The notes under the pieces were generated by a model. That model ran no database searches, was not told the origin of the DNA, and was given only the letters and a program-made list of their open reading frames with translations. From Candidatus Competibacteraceae bacterium (GTDB lineage: Bacteria; Pseudomonadota; Gammaproteobacteria; Competibacterales; Competibacteraceae), in NCBI GenBank assembly GCA_003989075.1, contig RXIX01000009.1, positions 1-54,357 on the forward strand: 54,357 nt of DNA, given 5' to 3'. Shown piece after piece: positions 1-9,433 of this stretch. Position 1 is the stretch's first letter. Each line of letters starts with the position of its first letter. The position numbers and the translations under genes were made by a program.

Positions 1-57
1 ATCGCGTGGACTGCTTCTTGATGAGCCGCTGCTGGGATGCAGGAATATGCGGGTAAT

Positions 58-97
58 AAAAAACCCGCACGGTATTGATGCCGCGCGGGCTTTTCAG
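58..97 (-). terminator. Rho-independent terminator downstream of the class II aldolase gene
   Basis: Read on the minus strand, a GC-rich stem (arms 81-89 and 64-72, one A/C mismatch) is followed by a run of six T (complement of 58-63). A second perfect 7-bp hairpin, with arms 104-110 and 124-130, lies between it and the aldolase stop codon, so the transcript ends in two tandem hairpins. The stem also has a short T run on the plus side (91-94), so it may act in both directions. Confidence 0.7.
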
Positions 98-140
98 GCT
101 GGACGGGAGTCGCGAATGACGCTACTCCCGCCGACCGTTC

Positions 141-1214
141 TTAGTTCAGGGCCAGCGACTTGCCCTTGGAACCGAGATCCTCGAAGGCCTCGTTCAGACG
201 GGTCACCATATTCTGCTCAGCCAAACGCAGGTATTTGCGCGGGTCATAGAACTTCTTGTACGGCTTATCGGTTTCCGGATCGACCTGATACAGGAATGCC
301 TTGGGGTTCTCGGTGACGAACTTGCCGATCGCCTCGGAATAGGCAAACTGCAGATCGGTGTCGATGTTCATCTTGAACACGCCATAGCCGACCGCTTCGG
401 TGATCTTTTCCTTCTCTGAGCCTGAACCGCCATGGAACACCAGATTCAGCGGCTTGGCGCTGGTCGCGCGCTTCTGCTCGATCAGGGCCTGGGAGTTCTT
501 GAGGATTTCCGGGCGCAACTGGACATTGCCGGGCTTGTAGACGCCATGCACGTTGCCAAAGGACGCGGCGACCGAGAAATGGCCGATCGGCGACAGACGC
601 TCATAGGCCTGCAGCACGTCTTCCGGCTGGGTGTAGAGGTGCGAATTGTCGGCGCTTTCCTCCAGCTCGCTGCCAATGCCGTCCTCTTCACCACCGGTGA
701 CGCCCAGTTCGATTTCCAGGCTCATGTCCAGCGGCGCCATGCGGCTGAGCACGCGCGCGCATTCGTTCAGATTGAACTCCATGCTCTCTTCGGACAGGTC
801 GAGCATGTGCGAGCTGAACAGCGGCTTGCCGTGCTGCTTGAAATAGGCCTCGCCATGGTCGAGCAGCGCATCAACCCAGGGGATCAGAGCCTTGTTGGCA
901 TGGTCGGTATGCAGCACCACGCACACGCCGTAATGCTCGGCCAGCAGGTGGACATGCAGCGCTGCCGCAACCGCGCCCAGCACCTTGGCCTGGAAGCCGT
1001 CCTTCATGCCTTGCCCGGCGTAGAACTGCGCGCCGCCATTGGAAAGCTGGATGATGACGTCAGCCTGATTCTTGGCGGCGGCTTCGAGCACGGCGTTGAT
1101 CGTGCTGCTGCTGGAGACGTTGACCGCTGGCAGTGCATAACCACCGGCCTTGGCGGCGGCAACCAGAGTCAGATAGTCCTTGCCAGTAACCACGCCGGGT
1201 TTGAGATGGGCCAT
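141..1214 (-). CDS. fbaA: Fructose-bisphosphate aldolase, class II (zinc-dependent)
   Basis: This 357-residue protein matches the FbaA-type class II aldolases in length (E. coli FbaA is 359). It would reversibly cleave fructose 1,6-bisphosphate to dihydroxyacetone phosphate and glyceraldehyde 3-phosphate in the cytosol. Visible family landmarks are the HTDHA zinc/catalytic segment near residues 102-106, the ELGVTGGEED segment that carries a zinc-ligand Glu and the flexible catalytic loop, the SFGNVHGVYKPG segment with another metal His, and the FHGGSGS phosphate-binding loop. The start codon gives the usual MAHLKPGVVTG beginning. It is transcribed divergently from a class I aldolase gene across a 270-nt spacer. 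The family assignment is secure; the in vivo direction (glycolysis or gluconeogenesis) cannot be read from sequence. Confidence 0.96.
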   Translation of the reverse strand: MAHLKPGVVTGKDYLTLVAAAKAGGYALPAVNVSSSSTINAVLEAAAKNQADVIIQLSNGGAQFYAGQGMKDGFQAKVLGAVAAALHVHLLAEHYGVCVVLHTDHANKALIPWVDALLDHGEAYFKQHGKPLFSSHMLDLSEESMEFNLNECARVLSRMAPLDMSLEIELGVTGGEEDGIGSELEESADNSHLYTQPEDVLQAYERLSPIGHFSVAASFGNVHGVYKPGNVQLRPEILKNSQALIEQKRATSAKPLNLVFHGGSGSEKEKITEAVGYGVFKMNIDTDLQFAYSEAIGKFVTENPKAFLYQVDPETDKPYKKFYDPRKYLRLAEQNMVTRLNEAFEDLGSKGKSLALN

Positions 1215-1484
1215 GAACGAATCCTCGTGTGCGGGGGGATGAAAAAGACTGGGAGCTGTGCTTCAGGAGCGGAAGTATAGACCTAGCATCGCTATCAGAA
1301 CAGCATCAGAACAGCGCCAAGCAATCCCGGCCCCTTGCGCAAATCCGCGCCTGGCAGAAGGGTTCTGTGCTGCTGCGGTCGCTGGCCAGCGCCCGGGGCG
1401 CACCCTTGAATGCGCTGCCATCAGCGACCATGCTTAACAGGCCATTCCCTGTGGTATTTACATAACCCCGAGGAGCTTCGATCC

Positions 1485-2552
<1,068 letters not shown>

Positions 2553-2701
2553 TGGGTATGGGCTATCCCGTTTGGCCTGCGGCTGTCCGGGCGATTGGTT
2601 CTCGCGCTGCCAGTGGTGCTCCCGTTGCCCGGAGAGCAGCGCGCATCCGTGTCGGAAGACGCTGAAGAGTGGCCCCGTTGATCCCGGATTGCCCGCTTGA
2701 C

Positions 2702-2727
2702 AAAGCCCCGCAGACGCGGGGCTTTTG
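2702..2727 (+). terminator. Rho-independent terminator after the class I aldolase gene
   Basis: A perfect 10-bp stem has arms 2702-2711 and 2716-2725 with a 4-nt loop, and ends in a T-rich tail. It lies 150 nt past the class I aldolase stop codon. Confidence 0.85.
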
Positions 2728-2844
2728 TGTTTATGGGGCAGTGATGGTTGTGCCGGATTTTATCATGCACTGCAGCAGGGCGCAGTGTGTGCGGGTTAAA
2801 TCCGGTTTAATAGCATAAGGATCAATTGCTTATCGTGAAAGTAT

Positions 2845-2872
2845 TTTTGGCGTAAAACCTGCATCGCCAAAA
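2845..2872. promoter_or_regulatory. Inverted repeat upstream of the korAB genes
   Basis: The arms TTTTGGCG (2845-2852) and CGCCAAAA (2865-2872) form a perfect 8-bp dyad separated by 12 nt, centred about 133 nt upstream of the korA start. It sits in the AT-richer part of a 439-nt stretch (2553-2991) whose only other recognisable element is the upstream terminator. The half-site spacing of 20 nt (two helical turns) suits a dimeric regulator, but it could also be an RNA hairpin. The binding partner is unknown. Confidence 0.4.
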
Positions 2873-2991
2873 TTCCGATTATGCGTGCCGACCTGCGACG
2901 ATCCTGTGGCGGGCTGCAGTTGAATGTTGAATGCTGTTCGGCCCGCTATCTATTTCTGGCCTGAATGCGGGGTCTTTCGCGGAGAAGCCTG

Positions 2992-4716
2992 ATGAGCAAT
3001 CCTGATATATCCCTTGATGCTGTTGCCATTGCGATCGTGGGCAGCGGCGGCGCCGGTGCGATCACCGCCGGTGGCCTGCTGCTGGAGGCTGCCAGCGCCG
3101 CCGGCTGGTATGGACTGATGACCCGCTCGGTTGGGCCACAGATTCGTGGTGGTGAGGCGCTCGCGATGGTGCGTCTGGCTCCGGCATCGGTCGTGACGCA
3201 TGGCGATCACTTCGATGTCCTGCTGGCGCTGGACTGGCATAACGTAGATCGTTTCATCGACGAGGTGCCACTGAATGAGCATAGCCTGATTCTGGCCGAT
3301 GCCGAGGCGGGCGAAGCGCCGGCGGTGATTCTCGCCAGCGGGGCGCAGTTGCAGGCACTGCCCCTGACGTACCTGGCGGACGATATATCCGGGGGCCGCG
3401 CCAATGTCGTGGCACTCGGGGCGCTGGCGCATCTGCTGGGTCTGCCGCTGGAGCATCTGGTCACGGCGGCCGGGCGGATGCTGACGCGCAAGGGTCTGGA
3501 CAGCGACCGTCTGCGGGCAATGCTCCAGGCGGGTCATGCAGCAGCGACCTGTGTAGATCCGCTGCCCGGTGCGCAGCCAGCGTTGCCCGGCACGCGCTGG
3601 CGGCTGACCGGCAACGAAGCGGCGGCGCTGGGTGCGCTGCGCGGTGGCGTGCGTTTCGCGGCGGTCTATCCGATTACCCCGGCAACGGATCTATCCGAGT
3701 GGCTGGCGCCGCGCCTGCACCAGCTCGGTGGGCATCTGGTCCAGGCCGAGGACGAAATTGCCTCGATCAATATGGTGCTGGGCGCGGCCTATGGCGGTGT
3801 GCCGGCGCTGACCGCGACTTCGGGTCCGGGCTTGGCTCTGATGACGGAAACGCTGGGCCTGGCGGTCGCGGCGGAAATCCCTGCTGTGGTGGTCAACGTC
3901 ATGCGCGGTGGCCCATCGACCGGCATTCCTACCAAATCCGAACAGTCCGATCTGGATATTGCCCTGCATGGCCTGCATGGCGACGCGCCACATCTGGTGC
4001 TGGCGCCGACTACGGTGGGTGATTGCCTGTTCACCACCGAATGGGCGGTCCACCTGAGCGAGGCCCTGCAATGTCCGGCGCTGGTGCTGTCCGACCAGTT
4101 TCTTGGCCAAAGCGTGGCCGTGCTCGATCCGCCGGCACCGGTAACGGGCGACAGCAGCGCGCGGCGGCTGGCCGAGGCTGGCGCGGGCCGCTATGACCGC
4201 TATGCGCTCAGCGCCGATGGCGTCTCGCCGATGGCGCTACCCGGCACGCGTGGCCGCCAGTACACCGCCGACGGTCTGGAGCACAACCCGCACGGCACGC
4301 CTTCCAGTCGCGCCATCGACCATCAGGCCCAGCTCGACAAGCGGCGCGACAAGCTGCTGCGCTACGACTATGGCGCAGACTGGGTCGAGGTCGAAGGGGA
4401 GGGCGATCTGGCGGTGCTGACCTGGGGTTCGATGGCCGGTCCGGTGCGCGAGGCGGCGGTGCGCGCCCGGGCGCAGGGATTGGCGGTCAAGGTGATTGTG
4501 CCGCGCCTGCTGGCCCCGGCCCAGCCGGCCCGTCTGGCCGCGCTGCTGGCTGGTGTGCAGCGGCTGCTGGTGGTTGAGCAGAGCCATTCCCGGCAGTTTT
4601 ATCGCTACCTGCGGGCGCACTATGCCCTGCCGGGTGCAGTGCGGGTGCTAAGCCAGCCGGGACCGCTGCCGATCCGGCCAGCGGCTGTGCTGACCCAATT
4701 GTTGCAGTGGAGCTAA
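2992..4716 (+). CDS. korA: 2-oxoacid:acceptor oxidoreductase, alpha subunit with fused gamma domain (KorA-like)
   Basis: The 574-residue protein has an N-terminal gamma domain (about residues 1-190, with VGSGGAGA and a TRSVGPQIRGGEA segment), followed by the PFOR alpha/pyrimidine-binding domain (GNEAAALGAL, YPITPATDLSEWL, QAEDEIASINM, TATSGPGL) and a C-terminal domain. This gamma-alpha fusion order is typical of two-subunit KorAB enzymes, which oxidatively decarboxylate 2-oxoglutarate or a related 2-oxoacid to the CoA ester and reduce ferredoxin. The ATG at 2992 is chosen because GGAGA lies about 6 nt upstream. The beta subunit gene begins 5 nt after the stop codon. The exact 2-oxoacid is not determined by what I can see; 2-oxoglutarate is the most likely. 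Confidence 0.9.
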   Translation: MSNPDISLDAVAIAIVGSGGAGAITAGGLLLEAASAAGWYGLMTRSVGPQIRGGEALAMVRLAPASVVTHGDHFDVLLALDWHNVDRFIDEVPLNEHSLILADAEAGEAPAVILASGAQLQALPLTYLADDISGGRANVVALGALAHLLGLPLEHLVTAAGRMLTRKGLDSDRLRAMLQAGHAAATCVDPLPGAQPALPGTRWRLTGNEAAALGALRGGVRFAAVYPITPATDLSEWLAPRLHQLGGHLVQAEDEIASINMVLGAAYGGVPALTATSGPGLALMTETLGLAVAAEIPAVVVNVMRGGPSTGIPTKSEQSDLDIALHGLHGDAPHLVLAPTTVGDCLFTTEWAVHLSEALQCPALVLSDQFLGQSVAVLDPPAPVTGDSSARRLAEAGAGRYDRYALSADGVSPMALPGTRGRQYTADGLEHNPHGTPSSRAIDHQAQLDKRRDKLLRYDYGADWVEVEGEGDLAVLTWGSMAGPVREAAVRARAQGLAVKVIVPRLLAPAQPARLAALLAGVQRLLVVEQSHSRQFYRYLRAHYALPGAVRVLSQPGPLPIRPAAVLTQLLQWS

Positions 4717-4721
4717 AGACC

Positions 4722-5561
4722 ATGGGCAAACCCGAGACGATCTCTTCCAGCCATGTCGCCAAGGACTACAAGTCCGACGTTAAGCCGATCTGGTGTCCTG
4801 GCTGTGGCCACTTTGGTGTCCAGGCGGCGCTGTTTCGCGCCCTGGCACATCTGGATTTGCCGCCGGAACAGGTGGCGGTGATTTCCGGTATCGGCTGTTC
4901 CTCACGACTGCCGGCCTATACCGAGTGTTACGGCTTTCATGGTATTCACGGCCGGGCGCTGCCGCTGGCGACCGGACTGAAGCTGGCGCGTCCGGAATTG
5001 ACCGTGCTGGTGGCCAGTGGCGATGGCGATGCCTTTTCCATCGGCGGCAACCATTTCCTGCATGCCTGCCGGCGCAACGTCGATCTGACCTGCATTGTCA
5101 TGGACAACGCCGTCTATGGCATGACCAAGGGCCAACCCTCGCCAACTACGGCGTCGGACTGGCGCAGCAAGCTGGCGCCGGAAGGAACCGGTATCAGTCC
5201 ATTGCGACCGCTGGCGGTGGCGCTGGCCGCTGGAGCCGGCTTCATCGCCCGGGCCTTTTCCGGCGACCCCAACGGCATCGCCCAACTGCTGGTCGAGGCG
5301 ATTCGCTATCCGGGGTTCGCGCTGCTGCAGATTCTCAGCCCCTGCGTGACCTATCGACCCGAGGAAAAGGACTGGAAGCATCAGGTGCATGCCGCCGGGG
5401 TTGAAGCGACCGCTGATCCGGTCGAGGCGGCGCGGCGTCTGTTCGCTGATGACGGCATGACCACCGGTGTGCTCTATCGCGCTGAACTGCCGCCCTATCC
5501 GGCAGCGGTGAACAGCGCAGCCACGACCCTGACCACGCTTGAAGCGGGACTTGCATTATGA
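4722..5561 (+). CDS. korB: 2-oxoacid:acceptor oxidoreductase, beta subunit (KorB-like, TPP-binding)
   Basis: This is a 279-residue beta subunit carrying thiamine diphosphate and a [4Fe-4S] cluster. The expected cluster cysteines are present: Cys25 and Cys28 in WCPGCGH, Cys59 in GIGCSSR and Cys208 in LSPCVTY. The TPP/Mg motif is seen as GDGDAFSIGGNH (residues 100-111) followed by MDNAVYGMTKGQPSPT. It pairs with the alpha subunit gene just upstream; an in-frame GTG at 4707 would overlap that gene, but ATG 4722 has a GGAG about 10 nt before it. The stop codon overlaps the start of the next gene (ATGA), so all three genes are probably translated in a coupled way. The electron acceptor, presumably a ferredoxin, is not encoded next to it. 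Confidence 0.92.
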   Translation: MGKPETISSSHVAKDYKSDVKPIWCPGCGHFGVQAALFRALAHLDLPPEQVAVISGIGCSSRLPAYTECYGFHGIHGRALPLATGLKLARPELTVLVASGDGDAFSIGGNHFLHACRRNVDLTCIVMDNAVYGMTKGQPSPTTASDWRSKLAPEGTGISPLRPLAVALAAGAGFIARAFSGDPNGIAQLLVEAIRYPGFALLQILSPCVTYRPEEKDWKHQVHAAGVEATADPVEAARRLFADDGMTTGVLYRAELPPYPAAVNSAATTLTTLEAGLAL

Positions 5562-6073
5562 CCACGACCGCAATCACCACGCTGGACCAGTTGCTTGCCT
5601 ACGCCCATGTCCTGGAGCAGGAAGCCGTCGAACGCTATCAGGAACTGGCCGAGCAGATGCAGGTTCACCATCAGCCGCAACTGGCGGAACTGTTCCAGAC
5701 CATGGCCCGGGTCGAGGGTCAGCATGTCGACCGGGTCGAGGCCCTGGCCGATGGCCGGACACTGCCGCGGCTGGCGCCCTGGGATTATCGCTGGGCGGAT
5801 CTGGAGTCGCCGGAGCGGGTGCCGATCGGAGCGGAACAGTACGGCATGCAGCCACGGCAGGCTCTGGAACTGGTGCTGGCTGGCGAGGAGCGGGCACAGG
5901 CTTTTTTTGCAGCGGTGGCGGCGTCCTGTCCCGATCCGGTGGCGCGCACTCTGGCTGCCGAGCTGGCTGAGGAGGAACAGCAGCACGCGGCGCTTCTGCA
6001 GGACTGGCTGCGCCGCTATCCCAGCGCTACCGAGGATGCGCCGGATCTGGATGAGCCACGGGCGCAGGATTGA
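5558..6073 (+). CDS. Ferritin-like (rubrerythrin-type) diiron domain protein
   Basis: This 171-residue, mostly helical protein has a full set of plausible diiron ligands: Glu22, the E53-x-x-H56 motif, Glu110 and the E140-x-x-H143 motif, i.e. the two-fold ExxH pattern of ferritin-like proteins. It has no CxxC rubredoxin domain, so it is not a complete rubrerythrin. The start codon overlaps the korB stop (ATGA), implying translational coupling with KorAB. A role in protecting the oxygen-sensitive KorAB enzyme by peroxide reduction or iron handling would make sense but is inference. The C-terminal 25 residues are acidic and probably disordered. Confidence 0.8.
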   Translation: MTTTAITTLDQLLAYAHVLEQEAVERYQELAEQMQVHHQPQLAELFQTMARVEGQHVDRVEALADGRTLPRLAPWDYRWADLESPERVPIGAEQYGMQPRQALELVLAGEERAQAFFAAVAASCPDPVARTLAAELAEEEQQHAALLQDWLRRYPSATEDAPDLDEPRAQD

Positions 6074-6211
6074 GACTGCCGCCGGTAGTCTGATGAGTGG
6101 CCGCTGGGTGATCGGGGCGCGCGGCGTACACCCCTTGCGGGTATCGCCAGAATGACGAACAATCCGCGGCGCGTCATACCCATCATTCGTTCCCGAAAGG
6201 AGAAAACAACC

Positions 6212-6661
6212 ATGTCAGTGGGCCAATACTGCAATCGCCATGTCGTCACGACGGAAAGGGGGACGGGCATTCAGGAAATCGCGCGGATCATGCGCCAGCG
6301 TCATGTCGGTACCGTCGTGGTGGTTGAACGCCGCAACGATAAGGAATATCCGGTTGGGATCATCACGGACCGCGATCTGGTGGTCGAAGTGATGGGTCAG
6401 GGCCTGTCGCCGGAGACCCTGACCGTGGCCGATGTCATGACCAGCAATCTGGTTACCGCCCACGAGGAAGACAATTTCTGGCGTGCTCTTGACCGGCTTA
6501 GCGCAAAGGGCGTGCGGCGTTTGCCCGTGATCGATAACGATGGCGCGCTGATTGGCATTCTGACCGTGGATGACGTACTGACCGCGCTGGCGGTGGGCCT
6601 GTCAGACGTGACTCGGCTGGTGCAGCGCGAAATCGCCAAGGAAGTGCAGCAGCGCCAGTAA
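6212..6661 (+). CDS. CBS-domain pair protein
   Basis: The 149-residue protein consists of two CBS motifs (about residues 7-65 and 75-135). The repeated signatures are VVVERRNDKEYPVGIITDRD in the first half and LPVIDNDGALIGILTVDD in the second. CBS pairs bind adenine nucleotides or related ligands and act as sensors. The start at 6212 is preceded by AAAGGAG 10 nt upstream and is preferred over an in-frame ATG at 6152. The gene lies 138 nt past the ferritin-like gene on the same strand, so it may belong to the korAB transcript or have its own promoter. Its partner and ligand are unknown. The 66 nt between it and the convergent coiled-coil gene contain only a weak imperfect hairpin. Confidence 0.85.
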   Translation: MSVGQYCNRHVVTTERGTGIQEIARIMRQRHVGTVVVVERRNDKEYPVGIITDRDLVVEVMGQGLSPETLTVADVMTSNLVTAHEEDNFWRALDRLSAKGVRRLPVIDNDGALIGILTVDDVLTALAVGLSDVTRLVQREIAKEVQQRQ

Positions 6662-6727
6662 GCCGGGTATTACGCGCCGCGGATGGGCAGTGGCGCCCTT
6701 CCGCGACTACGGCCTGTGGGTGGGGCC

Positions 6728-7462
6728 TCAGCTGTTCAGGGCCAGCAGCGCCAGGGCCAGTCCAGCCAGCGCCACCAGCCAAGCCCCGACCAGGGCCAGC
6801 CGTGAGGAGGCTGCCGGGGCCGCTTCTCGCGCTGCCTGCTCGGCGAGAGACTGTTGCAGTGTGGCCAGGGCCTGCTGGCGCTCCTGATCACGCTGATCGA
6901 GCGCGGCCAGCCGCTGCGCCTGTTCCTCGAAGGCCGGATTGCGGGTGGTGTCCTCCAGTGCCTGCAGGCGCTGGTGCAGGGTCATGACCTCGCCGTGCAG
7001 TTCACGCAGCACGTTTTCGAACTTGCCAAATTGCTCGGAATGCGCCGTCAGGCGCTGTTCGTTGCCGCTGGCCCGCTCATTGAGCGCGGCTAATGCCCCT
7101 TGCAGAGTGTCCTGCTGGATTTGTGCCTGGTCCTGCCGCTCGGACAGCATATCCAGACGCTGACGCAGTTCATCGCCCTGCGCCTGGAAGCGCGTATCGA
7201 GATCCGCCCATTGGCGTGCCTGCGCGTCCTGCTGTTCCCGCGCGGCGCTGCTCAAGCTGCGCAGCGTCGTTTCCAGTGTCGTGGTGGCAGTCTGTGCCGC
7301 CAGCACATCCTGGCGCAGGGCATCCAGCGTACTCATCAGTTCGCCCAGGCGTTGATCATGGGCGCCGCTGGCATCATTCAGGGTATCGAGGCTTTGTTGT
7401 GTGCCTTGCAGGTAGTGGCGAAAGGCGTCCAAGGCGGTTTCAAGGTCTTTGGCAGTGCTCAT
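6728..7462 (-). CDS. Predicted tail-anchored coiled-coil protein, function unknown
   Basis: The 244-residue product is almost entirely predicted coiled coil, rich in Gln, Ala, Leu and Glu with repeated DTLxxAL/DALRQD-like heptads. It ends in a single hydrophobic segment of about 20 residues (ALVGAWLVALAGLALALLAL) just before the C-terminus. It therefore looks like a cytoplasmic coiled coil anchored by a C-terminal membrane helix. The ATG at 7462 is preceded by GAGGAT; the longer in-frame extension upstream is unlikely coding. I do not recognise a named family. It resembles membrane-anchored scaffolds with apolipoprotein-like or SMC-like helices only in a general way. Confidence 0.7.
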   Translation of the reverse strand: MSTAKDLETALDAFRHYLQGTQQSLDTLNDASGAHDQRLGELMSTLDALRQDVLAAQTATTTLETTLRSLSSAAREQQDAQARQWADLDTRFQAQGDELRQRLDMLSERQDQAQIQQDTLQGALAALNERASGNEQRLTAHSEQFGKFENVLRELHGEVMTLHQRLQALEDTTRNPAFEEQAQRLAALDQRDQERQQALATLQQSLAEQAAREAAPAASSRLALVGAWLVALAGLALALLALNS

Positions 7463-7630
7463 GGGATCCTCGGCAGGTCCGGGATGGGGTTTTGGTGTGG
7501 TTATGGGGTGATGCTCCAGCCAGGCCCTAGTGTAGTGGTTTCCCGCCGCCGATTCTCGATTATGCGTTGACGCTGCCGTGGCCTGCACGGGGCCGATGCG
7601 GCGCCTCCGTGCCGTGAACGCCTGGGTTCA

Positions 7631-8095
7631 TCAAGTAAAGTAAACCCGTGGGGCCTCGGCGAGCAGCTGCCGGAACTGGGCGCCGCTGATGCGCACTGTT
7701 AATTCATGATCACCGGCCTCGAAGAAAATCTCCTCTTCCTCAGCCAGTGCGGCATCCCAGACGGTGGGCAGGCCGTAAGCCGCGCCGAGTGCGGGGATGG
7801 CACCGGGTCGACAATCGGGGAACAGTTTGGCCAGCGTACTTTCCGGCGTCAGGTGCAGGCGTCGACCCAGACGCTTATGGAGTGCTTCCAGGTCGACATG
7901 GTGGCTGGACGGCAGCACGACCAGCAACTTCTGGCCACGCTCATCCTCGACGACCACGCCCTTGGCCAGTTGCCGGCCCTTGATGTGGGCGCTTTGGGCG
8001 GTGTCCATGCTGGAGAAGGTGCGCGGATGAATCAGCACCTCATGATCGACATTGTTGCGATCCAGATAGGTCTTGAGGGTTGCGGCGATAGGCAT
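7631..8095 (-). CDS. YbaK/ProX-type aminoacyl-tRNA deacylase domain protein
   Basis: The 154-residue protein is a stand-alone YbaK/EbsC/prolyl-tRNA synthetase-associated domain. Members hydrolyse mischarged aminoacyl-tRNAs in trans, such as Cys-tRNA(Pro) or Ala-tRNA(Pro). Typical features are VEDERGQKLLVVLPSSHHVD in the first half (with the GVVVEDE strand and the Lys-containing LLVV strand) and CRPGAIPALGAAYGLPTVWD in the second half, which resembles the conserved glycine/proline loop of the family. The ATG at 8095 has GAGGAGG about 8 nt upstream. The specific substrate cannot be assigned from sequence. It lies divergently upstream of prfB with a 160-nt spacer that must hold both promoters. 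Confidence 0.85.
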   Translation of the reverse strand: MPIAATLKTYLDRNNVDHEVLIHPRTFSSMDTAQSAHIKGRQLAKGVVVEDERGQKLLVVLPSSHHVDLEALHKRLGRRLHLTPESTLAKLFPDCRPGAIPALGAAYGLPTVWDAALAEEEEIFFEAGDHELTVRISGAQFRQLLAEAPRVYFT

Positions 8096-8255
8096 GGCGA
8101 AATCCTCCTCGCACAAACAAGACGATGAAGCAGGATAGGGAACAGCGCTTTCTCCCCAATGATAGACAGGTTTTAAGTGACGTGGAGGACAGGCGTCTAT
8201 AAAATCTACTCCCTTTCAGCCTGGTTTTGCATCGCCGCGTGGCGTGGAGTCGATC

Positions 8256-9354
8256 GTGCAGGAACTGAACCCGTTTTTTAATCAGATTCAAGATCTTCAG
8301 GGGCGCTGCGCGTCTCTGAGGGGGTATCTTTGACTTCGAAACCAAGCGTGAGCGGTTGATTGAAGTCAATCGGGAATTGCAGGAATCCAATGTCTGGGAC
8401 GATCCGGAGCGGGCGCAGGCCCTGGGCAAGGAGCGTGCGCAACTGGAAGCGGTTGTGGAGCGGCTGGAGCGGCTGGATCAGAGCCTGAATGAGGCTGCCG
8501 AGTTGCTGATGCTGGCCGGTGAGGAAGGGGATGAGGCTACGGTGAGTGCGGTGGCGCGCGATTTGGAACGCTGCGCGGGCACGGTCGCTAATCTGGAATT
8601 CCAGCGCATGTTTTCCGGTGAGCTGGATGCGAGCAACGCCTTTCTCGATATCCAGGCCGGTTCCGGTGGCACCGAGGCGCAGGACTGGGCGGACATGCTG
8701 CTGCGCATGTACCTGCGCTGGGGTGAGCGGCGTGGTTTTAAAACTGAGCTGCTGGAAGTGTCGCCGGGTGAAGTGGCCGGTATCAAGAGCGCCAGCGTCA
8801 GTTTCGAGGGCAGCTACGCCTTTGGCTGGCTGCGTACTGAAATCGGCGTGCACCGGCTGGTGCGCAAGTCGCCGTTCGATTCCGGCAACCGTCGTCATAC
8901 CTCGTTTGCGGCGGTGTTTGTCTCGCCGGAAATCGATGACAGCATTGAGGTGGATATCAATCCGGCCGATCTGCGCATTGACGTTTATCGTGCATCCGGC
9001 GCGGGTGGGCAGCATGTGAACCGGACCGAATCGGCGGTGCGCATTACCCATTTGCCGACCAACACTGTCGTGCAGTGCCAGAACGACCGCTCCCAGCACA
9101 AGAACCGTTCTACGGCCATGAAGCAGCTCAAGGCCAAGCTGTATGAGCTGGAATTGCAAAAGCGCAATGCCCAGGCCCAGGCCCTTGAGGACACCAAATC
9201 CGATATTGGCTGGGGCAGTCAGATTCGCTCCTATGTGCTCGATCAGTCGCGGATCAAGGATCTGCGCACCGGTGTCGAAGTCGGCAATACCCAGGCTGTA
9301 CTGGATGGCGATCTGGACATCTTTATCGAAGCCAGCCTGAAGAGCGGCCTGTAG
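8256..9354 (+). CDS. prfB: Peptide chain release factor 2, expressed by programmed +1 frameshift
   Basis: The gene starts at GTG 8256 (GGAG 6 nt upstream), runs 25 codons to an in-frame TGA at 8331-8333, and continues in the +1 frame from 8332 to 9354. The joined product is 365 residues, the same as E. coli RF2. The SPF stop-codon recognition tripeptide (for UAA/UGA) is present, and the catalytic GGQ falls at residues 250-252, as in E. coli. It promotes peptidyl-tRNA hydrolysis on the ribosome. Frameshifting at the UGA that RF2 itself reads gives negative feedback on RF2 level. It lies upstream of lysS, 79 nt apart, as in many proteobacteria. Reading only the downstream frame would wrongly shorten the protein. 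Confidence 0.96.
8319..8334 (+). promoter_or_regulatory. RF2 programmed frameshift site
   Basis: The site reads AGG GGG TAT CTT TGA C: an internal Shine-Dalgarno-like AGGGGG (8319-8324), three nucleotides, then the slippery CTT codon followed by TGA C. This is the canonical RF2 frameshift arrangement, encoding Arg-Gly-Tyr-Leu before the shift. The C after TGA makes a weak stop context. Confidence 0.96.
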
Positions 9355-9433
9355 GGCGACCCGGCGTTCCAGGCGAATTGCAACTGACAGCCAGGCGCTG
9401 CGTTATGACCGGTCCGCGCGCGCCGCATCCGCT

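Noticed and set aside
8331-8333. In-frame TGA in prfB as a disabling mutation
   Set aside because: It is the normal RF2 frameshift site with all its expected elements.
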